A stretch of 64,000 nt of DNA from Salinibacterium sp. UTAS2018. Lineage in GTDB: Bacteria > Actinomycetota > Actinomycetes > Actinomycetales > Microbacteriaceae. How positions within the stretch are numbered: position 1 is the first letter of the stretch; each line of letters starts with the position of its first letter. Position numbers and translations under genes: made by a program. The stretch spans positions 1,984,001 to 2,048,000 of the forward strand of contig NZ_CP035375.1 in the NCBI RefSeq assembly GCF_004118935.1, read 5' to 3'. Shown one piece after another: positions 43,756 to 51,494 of the stretch. The notes beneath the pieces were generated by a model, which did no database searches, had not been told where the DNA came from, and saw only the letters and a program-made list of their open reading frames with translations.

Positions 43756-44589
43756 GTGACCACATCGCCGGATGCCAGCGGTAATTACTGCTACCGGCAT
43801 CCAGACCGGCAAAGTTTCACTCTCTGCCAGCGATGTGGGCGCACTGTATGCCCCAGCTGCCAAACGCAGGCAGCTGTGGGCGTGCATTGCCCCGAATGTA
43901 TCAAAGAGGCCCGTGCGAATGGGCCGAAGCGTAAGCCAGTTCTAGTGCGAGCCTCCCGCGCCTCTCAGGGAAAGCCGGTCGTGACGTACACGCTTATGGC
44001 GTTGACCGTTGCTATTTTCTTACTGCAGTTGATCCCAGGCACTGGTGTTACTCAAGCGCTCGTTTATTACCCGCCCCTGACGGCCATTGAGCCCTGGCGC
44101 ATGATCACTTCGGCGTTCTTGCACTCCACGAACAGCGTTTTCCACATCGGTTTCAACATGTTCACACTCTTCATTTTTGGGCGTGCACTGGAACTACCGC
44201 TGGGGCGTGCTCGATTTCTTGCCCTCTACCTGGTGAGCGCGTTAGGCGGGTCGGTGGCGGTATTGCTGTTGGCGCCCGGTTCAGTGGTGCTGGGAGCATC
44301 CGGAGCCATTTTCGGAATCGTCGCCGCGTTCTTCGTGATTCAGCGTCGTATGGGCGTGAACAACAAGGTTTTGCTCATCGTTCTGGTGGTCAACTTGGTC
44401 GCCGGCTTTATCCCGGGGCTCAACATCTCGTGGCAAGCGCACGTCGGAGGACTGATAACCGGCGCCGTGCTGGCTCTGGTCTTTTTGCGGCAGCGCAATA
44501 AGAAGTCTTCGAACGCGGAGATCGCGCTTGTCGCGCTCGTCGTCGCCGCTTTGATCAGCCTGACGCTCGTGCGAATCTTCGTCCTATAA
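43756..44589 (+). CDS. rhomboid-family intramembrane serine protease with N-terminal zinc-binding motif
   Basis: A 277-residue protein from GTG 43756. Residues 10-50 carry a B-box-like Cys/His cluster (CYRHPDR, CQRCGR, CPSC, HCPEC). Six membrane helices follow. The protease dyad is Ser182 in LGASGAIFG and His229 in SWQAHVGGLITG, and FNMFTLFIFG marks helix 2. Cleaves membrane proteins within the bilayer; substrates unknown. The zinc-binding head is common in actinobacterial rhomboids and could bind partners. Confidence 0.92.
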   Translation: MTTSPDASGNYCYRHPDRQSFTLCQRCGRTVCPSCQTQAAVGVHCPECIKEARANGPKRKPVLVRASRASQGKPVVTYTLMALTVAIFLLQLIPGTGVTQALVYYPPLTAIEPWRMITSAFLHSTNSVFHIGFNMFTLFIFGRALELPLGRARFLALYLVSALGGSVAVLLLAPGSVVLGASGAIFGIVAAFFVIQRRMGVNNKVLLIVLVVNLVAGFIPGLNISWQAHVGGLITGAVLALVFLRQRNKKSSNAEIALVALVVAALISLTLVRIFVL

Positions 44590-44600
44590 GTGACTAAAAG

Positions 44601-44609
44601 TTATCCACA
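44601..44609. promoter_or_regulatory. isolated perfect DnaA box
   Basis: TTATCCACA, an exact consensus box, in the 59-bp gap between the convergent rhomboid and crgA genes, 12 kb from oriC. Confidence 0.6.
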
Positions 44610-44648
44610 GGTTTATTAACACTGGGTATAACTACACGGGTGTAATTT

Positions 44649-44879
44649 CTAACGCCACCGTGTTGTCATGAGAAATCCAATGAAGAGGATGCCGAAACCA
44701 ACAAGAATGTTCCAGCTGCCGAGCGAAGCAACAGGCATCTGCTGGTTGCTCACGTAAAACACGATGATCCAGGCAAGCCCGATCAGCATGAAGCCGAACA
44801 TGACGGGCTTGAACCAGACCGCGTTGGGAGTATCCTCAGCGGGACGCGACGGTGACTTTTCTGCAGAATTACGGGCCAT
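44649..44879 (-). CDS. crgA: cell division protein CrgA
   Basis: A 76-residue protein with two membrane helices (VMFGFMLIGLAWIIVFYVSN and WNILVGFGILFIGFLMTTRWR) and the CrgA end FLMTTRWR. Coordinates septum assembly, interacting with FtsZ, FtsI and CwsA in mycobacteria. ATG at 44879; a far longer minus frame extends across the sortase gene and is not real. Divergent from the sortase with 81 bp between. Confidence 0.93.
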   Translation of the reverse strand: MARNSAEKSPSRPAEDTPNAVWFKPVMFGFMLIGLAWIIVFYVSNQQMPVASLGSWNILVGFGILFIGFLMTTRWR

Positions 44880-44960
44880 GGGAGAGATTCTAGCGCGAAC
44901 GCCCTGAGTGACGAACGGCCGCGCGGAAACGCGGAGGAGACTGCGGATAGAATTGCGCCT

Positions 44961-45734
44961 ATGGTTCTCGAAGACGGCCGCCGCACACGGCGCAGTGCGA
45001 AAGCCCGCCGCCCTGTTTCTTTCATCGGTGTTCTCGGCGAAATCTTCATCACGGCCGGCGTAGTTGTGCTGCTGTTTCTTGTGTGGCAGACCTGGGTCAA
45101 CAACATCTTTGTCAGCAACACCCAGCGTGACGAAGCTATTGAGTTGAGCCAAGAATGGAACAAGGGCGAAGCGGTCAAGCTCGCCCCAGATGAGCGGGCA
45201 GATCCTGGGGTGCCCGTTGTCGACGAAGCACCCGGTGAAGCTCAGGTCTTCGGCACCCTCATCGTTCCGCGCTTTGGCGCGGACTACACCCGCCCGATAG
45301 CGGAGAGCGTCAGCCTTGAACAGGTATTGAACACGCGCGGAGTCGGTCATTACACGGGAACGCAGATGCCGGGAGAGGTGGGCAACTTTGCGGTTGCCGC
45401 TCATCGAACCGGGTGGGGCGATCCGTTCTTCGATATCAATAAGCTGCAACTCGGAGACAGCGTCTACGTGGAGACTGAGGCGGGTTGGTACCGCTACGTT
45501 TTCCGTTCGCTGGAATACGTGCCCGCATCTGGGGTGGGAGTACTCAACCCCGTACCCCAGTTCGACGGTGCAGTTGCAAGTGATCGCATCATGACGCTCA
45601 CGAGCTGTAACCCCATTCATACCGCGGATGAACGAATCATCGCCTATGCGGTGTACGACACTTGGTACCCGCGTTCAGAAGGCGCCCCCTCTGAAATCGC
45701 AGCGATCGCTCAAAACCTCGAAGGAGCTGGCTAA
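44961..45734 (+). CDS. class E sortase
   Basis: A 257-residue transpeptidase anchored by one N-terminal membrane helix (ITAGVVVLLFLVWQTWV, residues 30-46). The sortase barrel carries His148 (AAHRTGWGDPF), Cys216 in TLTSC and Arg225. Class E enzymes of high-GC actinobacteria attach LAxTG proteins to peptidoglycan. No sorting-signal protein is apparent in the window. The TAA is shared with the ATG of the next small gene (TAATG). Confidence 0.92.
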   Translation: MVLEDGRRTRRSAKARRPVSFIGVLGEIFITAGVVVLLFLVWQTWVNNIFVSNTQRDEAIELSQEWNKGEAVKLAPDERADPGVPVVDEAPGEAQVFGTLIVPRFGADYTRPIAESVSLEQVLNTRGVGHYTGTQMPGEVGNFAVAAHRTGWGDPFFDINKLQLGDSVYVETEAGWYRYVFRSLEYVPASGVGVLNPVPQFDGAVASDRIMTLTSCNPIHTADERIIAYAVYDTWYPRSEGAPSEIAAIAQNLEGAG

Positions 45735-45892
45735 TGTATGCAGCACTCTGGAACGTACTGCCAGGCCCAGCACTGGTCCGCGTGCTGATCCTGTTCATCA
45801 TGGCGGCTGTAGCCGTCACGGTACTGTTTGCGTTCGTGTTCCCGTGGTTGTTGCCGCTTGTCACTCCTCTGGATGCGACGGTGCAACAGTGA
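45734..45892 (+). CDS. 52-residue single-span membrane microprotein
   Basis: Starts at ATG 45734 coupled to the sortase stop and ends at TGA 45892 overlapping the trpG start by 4 bp (GTGA), so it fits exactly into the operon. One long hydrophobic helix (LVRVLILFIMAAVAVTVLFA, then FVFPWLLPLV) and little else. Small proteins of this size with a conserved WNVLPGP-like start sit between sortase and trpG in related actinobacteria as far as I recall. Function unknown. Confidence 0.8.
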   Translation: MYAALWNVLPGPALVRVLILFIMAAVAVTVLFAFVFPWLLPLVTPLDATVQQ

Positions 45893-46524
45893 CTCACATT
45901 CTCGTTGTCGATAACTACGACAGTTTCGTTTACACGCTCAACGGCTATCTTCTCGAGCTCGGCGCTACGACGGATGTTGTGCGCAACGATTCTTTCAACG
46001 CGGATGAGGCTGCCGCTCGAATCGCTGAGTACGACGCCGTTCTGCTTTCGCCTGGCCCTGGCACGCCCGCCGACGCTGGCGTGAGCATCCCCATTGTGCA
46101 CGCAGCGCTTGCTACCGGAAAACCGCTGTTTGGGGTATGTCTTGGACATCAGGCAATCGCTGAAGCGCTCGGTGCAACCGTGACTCATGCCGATGAGCTG
46201 ATGCACGGTAAGACGTCGCAGATCGATCACGACGACAGTGTGATCTTCCGTGACCTTCCCCAACCATTTACGGCGACTCGGTACCACTCACTGGCGATCG
46301 TCGATGGCACCGTGCCTGACGAGCTCGTAGTGACGGCGCGCACGCCCGGTGGAGTGATTATGGGAGTGCAGCACGCAACCCAACCCGTCTACGGCGTGCA
46401 GTTCCACCCGGAGTCAGTACTCACCGAGGGCGGCTACCTCATGCTCGGCAACTGGCTATCGCAGGCAGGATTGCCGGACGCCCCCGCGCTCGCCAAGACC
46501 CTCACGCCGCTCGTTCACAACTAG
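45889..46524 (+). CDS. trpG: glutamine amidotransferase, anthranilate/aminodeoxychorismate synthase component II
   Basis: A 211-residue class I glutaminase that supplies ammonia to TrpE or PabB. N-terminal VDNYDSFVYTL, nucleophile Cys in GVCLGHQAIAEALG near residue 82, and GVQFHPESVLTEGG near 172 (His, Glu). In actinobacteria this origin-linked copy is usually dual-use (trpG/pabA). Starts at GTG 45889. No partner synthase gene nearby. Confidence 0.93.
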   Translation: MTHILVVDNYDSFVYTLNGYLLELGATTDVVRNDSFNADEAAARIAEYDAVLLSPGPGTPADAGVSIPIVHAALATGKPLFGVCLGHQAIAEALGATVTHADELMHGKTSQIDHDDSVIFRDLPQPFTATRYHSLAIVDGTVPDELVVTARTPGGVIMGVQHATQPVYGVQFHPESVLTEGGYLMLGNWLSQAGLPDAPALAKTLTPLVHN

Positions 46525-46558
46525 CTACTAGTTAGTAGCCAGTAACTACCAGCTAGTT
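46519..46558. terminator. inverted repeat spanning both stop codons of trpG and pknB
   Basis: Arms AACTAGCT (46519-46526) and AGCTAGTT (46551-46558) enclose a TAG/CTA-rich segment that contains a second small palindrome (CTACTA-GT-TAGTAG). Both stops lie inside the arms. May slow or end convergent transcription; no T-run. Confidence 0.4.
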
Positions 46559-48280
46559 GGCGGCGCAGTACTCGATGGTGATGTTGGACTTCTGAGGTTG
46601 GTCGCCAACGATTGACTGGTAGGTGACTGAGTTACCCGAGCACCCGAAGTTTGCATTCGCGCTCACGCTCAATTGCAGCGCGGTGAGCGTGCTGTTGGCT
46701 TCACCTAAATCGGTGCCCACGAGATCCGGGATTTTCACGAGACCGTTCGAGACCACCAGATTGACAGTCTCACCCTCGCGGATGATCTCGCCGGCCGAAT
46801 TACGCTCGGCATCTCCACGGGGATCTGAACTGATTACGGTGCCCTTTTTCAAACTGGGCGAATACTCCTGTGAGGTTGAGCCGTAGACGAGGCCGGCGGA
46901 TTCCAGCAGTTCAATCGCGGCATCCTGCTGCATATTCGACACGTTCGGCACTGTTACGGGCGTGCGGCCGAGAGAAACGACGACCTGAATCTCGAGTCCG
47001 AGAGGAACGGTCTGGCCAGGGCCGGGGTCGGTGCGGATGATAATTCCCTCATCCACGGTCTCGCTTGCCTGGTTGACCTGTTTGGGAACGAGATTGAGCT
47101 CCGTCAGCAACGCAGCCCCGTCTTCATAGGTCATCGTCGCAACATCGGGTACGTCGACGGCAGTCGAACCACTGAGCTGAGCCGGGGTGAGGGTGAACGC
47201 CCACACGACAACCGAGACGATGATGACCGCCATCAGAGCAATGCCGCCCCAGATCCACGCGACGGGAGGGCGGTTTTGCGTGCGAGGACTGCGATCGTTC
47301 TCGTCTACCGCAAGTTGGCGGAAGGTGGCGTCGCTGCCGGCCGTCATGTTCGGGTTGACACCGAACAGCGTGCTGTTGAAGTCGGTAGCGGCGAGTTGCT
47401 TGCGCTCGGGGACTGACCCGGCGGCGGCCGACTCTACGTCGGTGCGAAACTCTGCCGCGCTTTGGTAACGGTCGAAACGATCTTTTGCGAGGGAGCGCAG
47501 CACAACAGCGTCCAGTGCCGGCGATACTGCGGCAACCATGGTGCTGGGAGGGATCGGCTCGGAGTTGACGTGCTTGTAAGCCACAGCAACCGGGTTTGCC
47601 CCGCTGAACGGCGGTTTTCCGGTGAGTAATTCGAACAGGACTACGCCCGTGGAGTACAGGTCAGAACGCGCATCCACGCTCTCGCCGCGAGCTTGTTCGG
47701 GAGAGAAATACTGAGCGGTCCCGACGATTGCGCTCGACTCAGCAATTGTTGCGGCGGAGTCGGAAACGGCACGGGCGATACCGAAGTCCATGACCTTTAC
47801 TTGACCACCCGTGGTGACCATGATGTTGCCGGGCTTGATATCACGGTGCACGACGCCAGCACGGTGAGAGTATTCGAGCGCGGTGAGGACTTGGGAAACG
47901 ATACGGGCTGCTTCTTCGGGCGCAAGCGGGCCCTCGGCAACGATGTCTTTGAGCAGACGCCCGTCAACGTATTCCATGATGATGAACGGGATGAGCGTTT
48001 CGTGCCCGGAGGGGTCGACTACTGACTCTTCACCGGCGTCGAAGATGCGCACGATTGTGGGATGCGCCATCTTCGCGGCGTCGTGAGCTTCACGGCGAAA
48101 GCGGGTTCGGAACGCGGGATCGTTAGCGAGGGTCGGCTTGAGCAGCTTGATAGCTACGCGCCGCCCCAGCCGAGTGTCGACGCCGAGGTGAACATCAGCC
48201 ATTCCACCGTGGCCGAGAAGCTCACCGATTTGGTACCGACCAGCGAGCTGGCGTACGCCCTGTGCCACGCCTTCGCTCAC
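46553..48280 (-). CDS. pknB: Ser/Thr protein kinase PknB with PASTA domains
   Basis: A 575-residue receptor kinase. Kinase domain residues 14-275: GHGGMADV glycine loop, catalytic HRDIKPGN near 138, VMDFGIA near 158 and GTAQYFSPEQARG near 182. One membrane helix (WIWGGIALMAVIIVSVVVWAF) near 345-365. Three extracellular PASTA repeats follow, which sense muropeptides or lipid II; the last has two Cys near the end (GCSGNS, EYCAAN). GTG start at 48280 with AGGAG upstream. Last gene of the fhaA-to-pknB operon. Confidence 0.95.
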   Translation of the reverse strand: MSEGVAQGVRQLAGRYQIGELLGHGGMADVHLGVDTRLGRRVAIKLLKPTLANDPAFRTRFRREAHDAAKMAHPTIVRIFDAGEESVVDPSGHETLIPFIIMEYVDGRLLKDIVAEGPLAPEEAARIVSQVLTALEYSHRAGVVHRDIKPGNIMVTTGGQVKVMDFGIARAVSDSAATIAESSAIVGTAQYFSPEQARGESVDARSDLYSTGVVLFELLTGKPPFSGANPVAVAYKHVNSEPIPPSTMVAAVSPALDAVVLRSLAKDRFDRYQSAAEFRTDVESAAAGSVPERKQLAATDFNSTLFGVNPNMTAGSDATFRQLAVDENDRSPRTQNRPPVAWIWGGIALMAVIIVSVVVWAFTLTPAQLSGSTAVDVPDVATMTYEDGAALLTELNLVPKQVNQASETVDEGIIIRTDPGPGQTVPLGLEIQVVVSLGRTPVTVPNVSNMQQDAAIELLESAGLVYGSTSQEYSPSLKKGTVISSDPRGDAERNSAGEIIREGETVNLVVSNGLVKIPDLVGTDLGEANSTLTALQLSVSANANFGCSGNSVTYQSIVGDQPQKSNITIEYCAAN

Positions 48281-48348
48281 TGGTTAACTCCTGTTTTTGT
48301 TTGAATCAGTACCGAATAAGTGTATCCGTTGCCTTTGCCGATCACTGC

Positions 48349-50043
48349 TTACGGAGCGGGATCTGTAACCGTAACGATGACTTGCTCCGACATGGGCGAC
48401 GCGACAAGACCGTCGCACGTGACCGAGTAGGAGATCTTTGTCTCGACAGTTGAGTCCTCGCCAAGAATGATGTCGAACGACGTGGCATCCTTGTCGTATT
48501 CGGACGGCCCGGCGCTCGGCCCACCCTGAACGAGGAAGTTATACGACGACAGAGCATGCCCTGCGGGGCAGTCGCTGTAGGTGTTCCACTTCACAGTGAC
48601 AGTGTCACCGGGATTGTAGGGGCCTGCAGGTTCGAGCAGGTTCGCTTGAGGCTGAGGAGCGGTCGGCGTCTCAGGAATCTCATCGTAGAAACGAACGGTG
48701 ATCGTTTCACCGATCGCAACGTTTCCTACCGGTGCCGCCGAGTAGGAGCGACCGACGTCGTTTGACGTTGGAGCCTCAGACCCGGTTTGAGCATCGAGCA
48801 AGAGACCCTTTTCTTCTAGCAACTGCTCAACAGCGTCTCGTGTGCGGTTGAGCAGCTCGTCTTCTGTCAGAGACACCTTGGTGGGCGGTGCTGACGTCGA
48901 CGGGGCGGGCTCTGGAGCGACCGAAACAGTTGGTGAGGCGCTGGTTGGTGGGGCTTCTTCTTCTCCCGGGCTCGCGAGTAGAGCGATAATCGCACCGATC
49001 AGAACAACTGCGAGCAAGGAAATGAGCGCGACGATCGGCCACGTCCATGGGTTGCGTGGTTTCGATTCCGCGGCAATCTCTGCAGCAGTGGGCGCTTCAC
49101 CGGGTGCGCTAGCGGTGTTGAGTACTCGAGTGGCTTGGGTTGAGTTGCCGTAGTTGAGTCCAACAGTTGCCGCGTGAGAGTTGTCGCCCATAATTCCGGG
49201 CACGGCAGCCGCGGCAGCCGCGATGTCTCCGCGACGGAGCGACTGGGCGGCACGCGAAAGATGCGATGCGGATGACGGGCGGTCGCCTGGCGACTTAGCC
49301 AAGCAGGCATACACAAGGTTGCGAACCGGTTCTGCAACGGTGATCGGAAGCTCAGGCGGAGTCTCGTTGATCTGAGCCATGGCGATCGCCACCTGAGACT
49401 CGCCCGTAAATGGACGACGCCCTGCCAACGCTTCGTAAGCGACGATACCGAGCGAATAGATGTCGGTGGTGGGGGAGGCGGGGTGACCACTGGCCTGCTC
49501 GGGCGAGAGGTATTGCACCGTGCCCATGACCTGGCCGGTCGCTGTGAGCGGTACTTGGTCCGCGATGCGCGCAATACCGAAGTCAGTGATCTTCACGCGG
49601 CCTTCGGGCGTGATGAGCAGGTTACCGGGCTTGATGTCGCGATGAACGAGTCCTGCGGCGTGAGCAGCTTGAAGTGCGGCCGCTGTCTGCGCGACCATGT
49701 CGAGTACGCGATCGGGATCGAGTACTCGTTCGCGCTCGAGAATGGCGCTGAGTGCTTCGCCGGGTACGAGCTCCATAACGAGGTAGGCGCTGCCATCCTC
49801 TTCGCCGTAGTCGAAGACGTTGGCTATGCCCTCGTGATTCACAAGGGCGGCATGGCGGGCTTCTGCACGGAAGCGCTCGAGGAATCCGGGGTCGCCCAGA
49901 TATTCATCCTTGAGGATCTTAATCGCGACCGTTCGACCGATCACGAGGTCGGTTGCTTCCCAGACCTCGCCCATGCCACCGATCGCTACGCGACTGGACA
50001 GCTGGTATCTACCGCCGAAAGTGAGTCCGCTAGTCGGTCTCAT
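48349..50043 (-). CDS. pknA: Ser/Thr protein kinase in the PknA position, with extracellular beta-rich tail
   Basis: A 564-residue kinase. Kinase domain residues 10-270: IGGMGEVWEATD, HRDIKPGNLLI near 133, ITDFGIARIAD near 152, GTVQYLSPEQASG near 175. A membrane helix (PIVALISLLAVVLIGAIIALLA) is near 332-353. Outside are a Pro/Ser/Thr linker, one PASTA-like segment (about 385-455) and a C-terminal Ig-like beta region (PGDTVTVKWNTYSDC... to the end) with two Cys. Mycobacterial PknA lacks such a tail. Its start overlaps pbpA by 4 bp. Confidence 0.92.
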   Translation of the reverse strand: MRPTSGLTFGGRYQLSSRVAIGGMGEVWEATDLVIGRTVAIKILKDEYLGDPGFLERFRAEARHAALVNHEGIANVFDYGEEDGSAYLVMELVPGEALSAILERERVLDPDRVLDMVAQTAAALQAAHAAGLVHRDIKPGNLLITPEGRVKITDFGIARIADQVPLTATGQVMGTVQYLSPEQASGHPASPTTDIYSLGIVAYEALAGRRPFTGESQVAIAMAQINETPPELPITVAEPVRNLVYACLAKSPGDRPSSASHLSRAAQSLRRGDIAAAAAAVPGIMGDNSHAATVGLNYGNSTQATRVLNTASAPGEAPTAAEIAAESKPRNPWTWPIVALISLLAVVLIGAIIALLASPGEEEAPPTSASPTVSVAPEPAPSTSAPPTKVSLTEDELLNRTRDAVEQLLEEKGLLLDAQTGSEAPTSNDVGRSYSAAPVGNVAIGETITVRFYDEIPETPTAPQPQANLLEPAGPYNPGDTVTVKWNTYSDCPAGHALSSYNFLVQGGPSAGPSEYDKDATSFDIILGEDSTVETKISYSVTCDGLVASPMSEQVIVTVTDPAP

Positions 50044-51494
50044 TTGTTTAGCACCGCCTCTAGTACTTGACGCCCAATTGGTGCGGAAAGCCCGCTGGAG
50101 GTTCCGGACTGTCCTAGTCCGCCACCATCCTGAACCACTACCGCCACAACAACCTCTGGATCATTTGCCGGCGCGAATCCAGTGAACCATAGTGTGTATG
50201 GCTCACCTTCTCCGTTCTCTGCTGTACCGGTCTTTCCTGCGACCTCAACGCCATCGATCGCGGCCGTGTTCGCTGCACCGTTATCGACTCCATTCACCAT
50301 CATCTGGGTCAGGGATGCTGCTGTTTCGGCACTGACTGCTTGATTGAACAGCGTTGGTTCGAAGGACTGGATGGTTGTGAGGTCGGACGAAACGACGCTC
50401 TCAACAAGATTGGGTTGCATGATGTTGCCGCCGTTGGCGATCGCCATCGACACCATCGCCATCTGCAAGGGGGAAGCGCGCACGCTCGACTGGCCGAAGG
50501 CGGAGAGCATCGTTTGGGGACGATCAAGCGCGCTGGGGTAGACACTCTCGGTCGAGACGAGGGGTACAGAAACGCTCTCGTTGAAACCGAACCTTTCGGC
50601 CTGTTCCCGAATCGCGTTAGAACCAAGAGCATCGCCTAATTGCGCGAACGGAATGTTGCACGACAATTGGATGGCCGTGGCGATCGTGGCTGTGCTGCCC
50701 GAGCCGCACGTGCCAGAGTCGGCGTTGCTGATCTCGAAAGTGCTCTCCGGCAATTGCAGCGAAGCGGGGTTGGGGAACGTGCTTTCGGCGGTGTAGTCGC
50801 CACTTTCGAGAGCGGCTGCCGCGACAACAAGCTTGAACGTCGATCCCGGAGGGTCGAGAGGCCCAGCGAGAGTGCGGTTATAGAAGGGCTCATCGGCGTC
50901 GTTCAACAAGCGAGTGTAGGCGTCGATGACCTCGGCGCTGTCGTGAACTGCCAACTCGTTGGGATCGTACGAAGGCTTCGAGACCATCGCGAGGATCTCA
51001 CCCGTCTTGGGCTTGATCGCGATGACGGCTCCCTTGAGGTCACCAAGCGCGTCCCATGCTGCTTGCTGGATAACGGGATCGATAGTCAGTTCTACCGCGG
51101 CGCCCGTGGGGTTCTGGCCCGTAAGAATCGAGTTCACTTGGTCGAAGAACTGATCATTCGACGAGCCACTGAGGTAGTCGTTGAGCGAGTGTTCGAGTCC
51201 GGTGTTGCCTTGGTTCAGGGTGAGGTATCCCGTGATCGGCGCATACAACTCGCCCTTCGGGTATACCCGCAAGAACTTGAATTCGTCATCGACCGGCTCG
51301 GAGTACGCAATAGGTTCGCCATTGACAAGGATCGGACCACGTTCGGCTGAGTAGCTTGCGTAGAGTGTGCGGACGTTTCGGCCATCCGCCTGCAGCTGAT
51401 CAGCGGTGACGACTTGAATAACGGAGCTCGAGATAAACAAGCTCACGAACATGAGCAGCACGACGGTGCTCACACGCTTGAGTTCGCGGTTCAC
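50040..51494 (-). CDS. pbpA: class B penicillin-binding protein (PbpA)
   Basis: A 484-residue D,D-transpeptidase. N-terminal membrane anchor (VVLLMFVSLFISSSVIQVV), a dimerisation region, then the transpeptidase domain with STFK (in PPGSTFKLV, near residue 216), SCN (LSCNIPFAQLG, near 278) and KTG (VAGKTGTAENG, near 428). Works with the downstream-encoded kinase and the upstream RodA. Overlaps rodA and pknA by 4 bp each. Confidence 0.95.
   Translation of the reverse strand: MNRELKRVSTVVLLMFVSLFISSSVIQVVTADQLQADGRNVRTLYASYSAERGPILVNGEPIAYSEPVDDEFKFLRVYPKGELYAPITGYLTLNQGNTGLEHSLNDYLSGSSNDQFFDQVNSILTGQNPTGAAVELTIDPVIQQAAWDALGDLKGAVIAIKPKTGEILAMVSKPSYDPNELAVHDSAEVIDAYTRLLNDADEPFYNRTLAGPLDPPGSTFKLVVAAAALESGDYTAESTFPNPASLQLPESTFEISNADSGTCGSGSTATIATAIQLSCNIPFAQLGDALGSNAIREQAERFGFNESVSVPLVSTESVYPSALDRPQTMLSAFGQSSVRASPLQMAMVSMAIANGGNIMQPNLVESVVSSDLTTIQSFEPTLFNQAVSAETAASLTQMMVNGVDNGAANTAAIDGVEVAGKTGTAENGEGEPYTLWFTGFAPANDPEVVVAVVVQDGGGLGQSGTSSGLSAPIGRQVLEAVLNK

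Noticed and set aside
44880..45620. Long upstream extension of crgA on the minus strand
   Set aside because: It crosses the sortase gene antisense; the CrgA family length fits the ATG at 44879.
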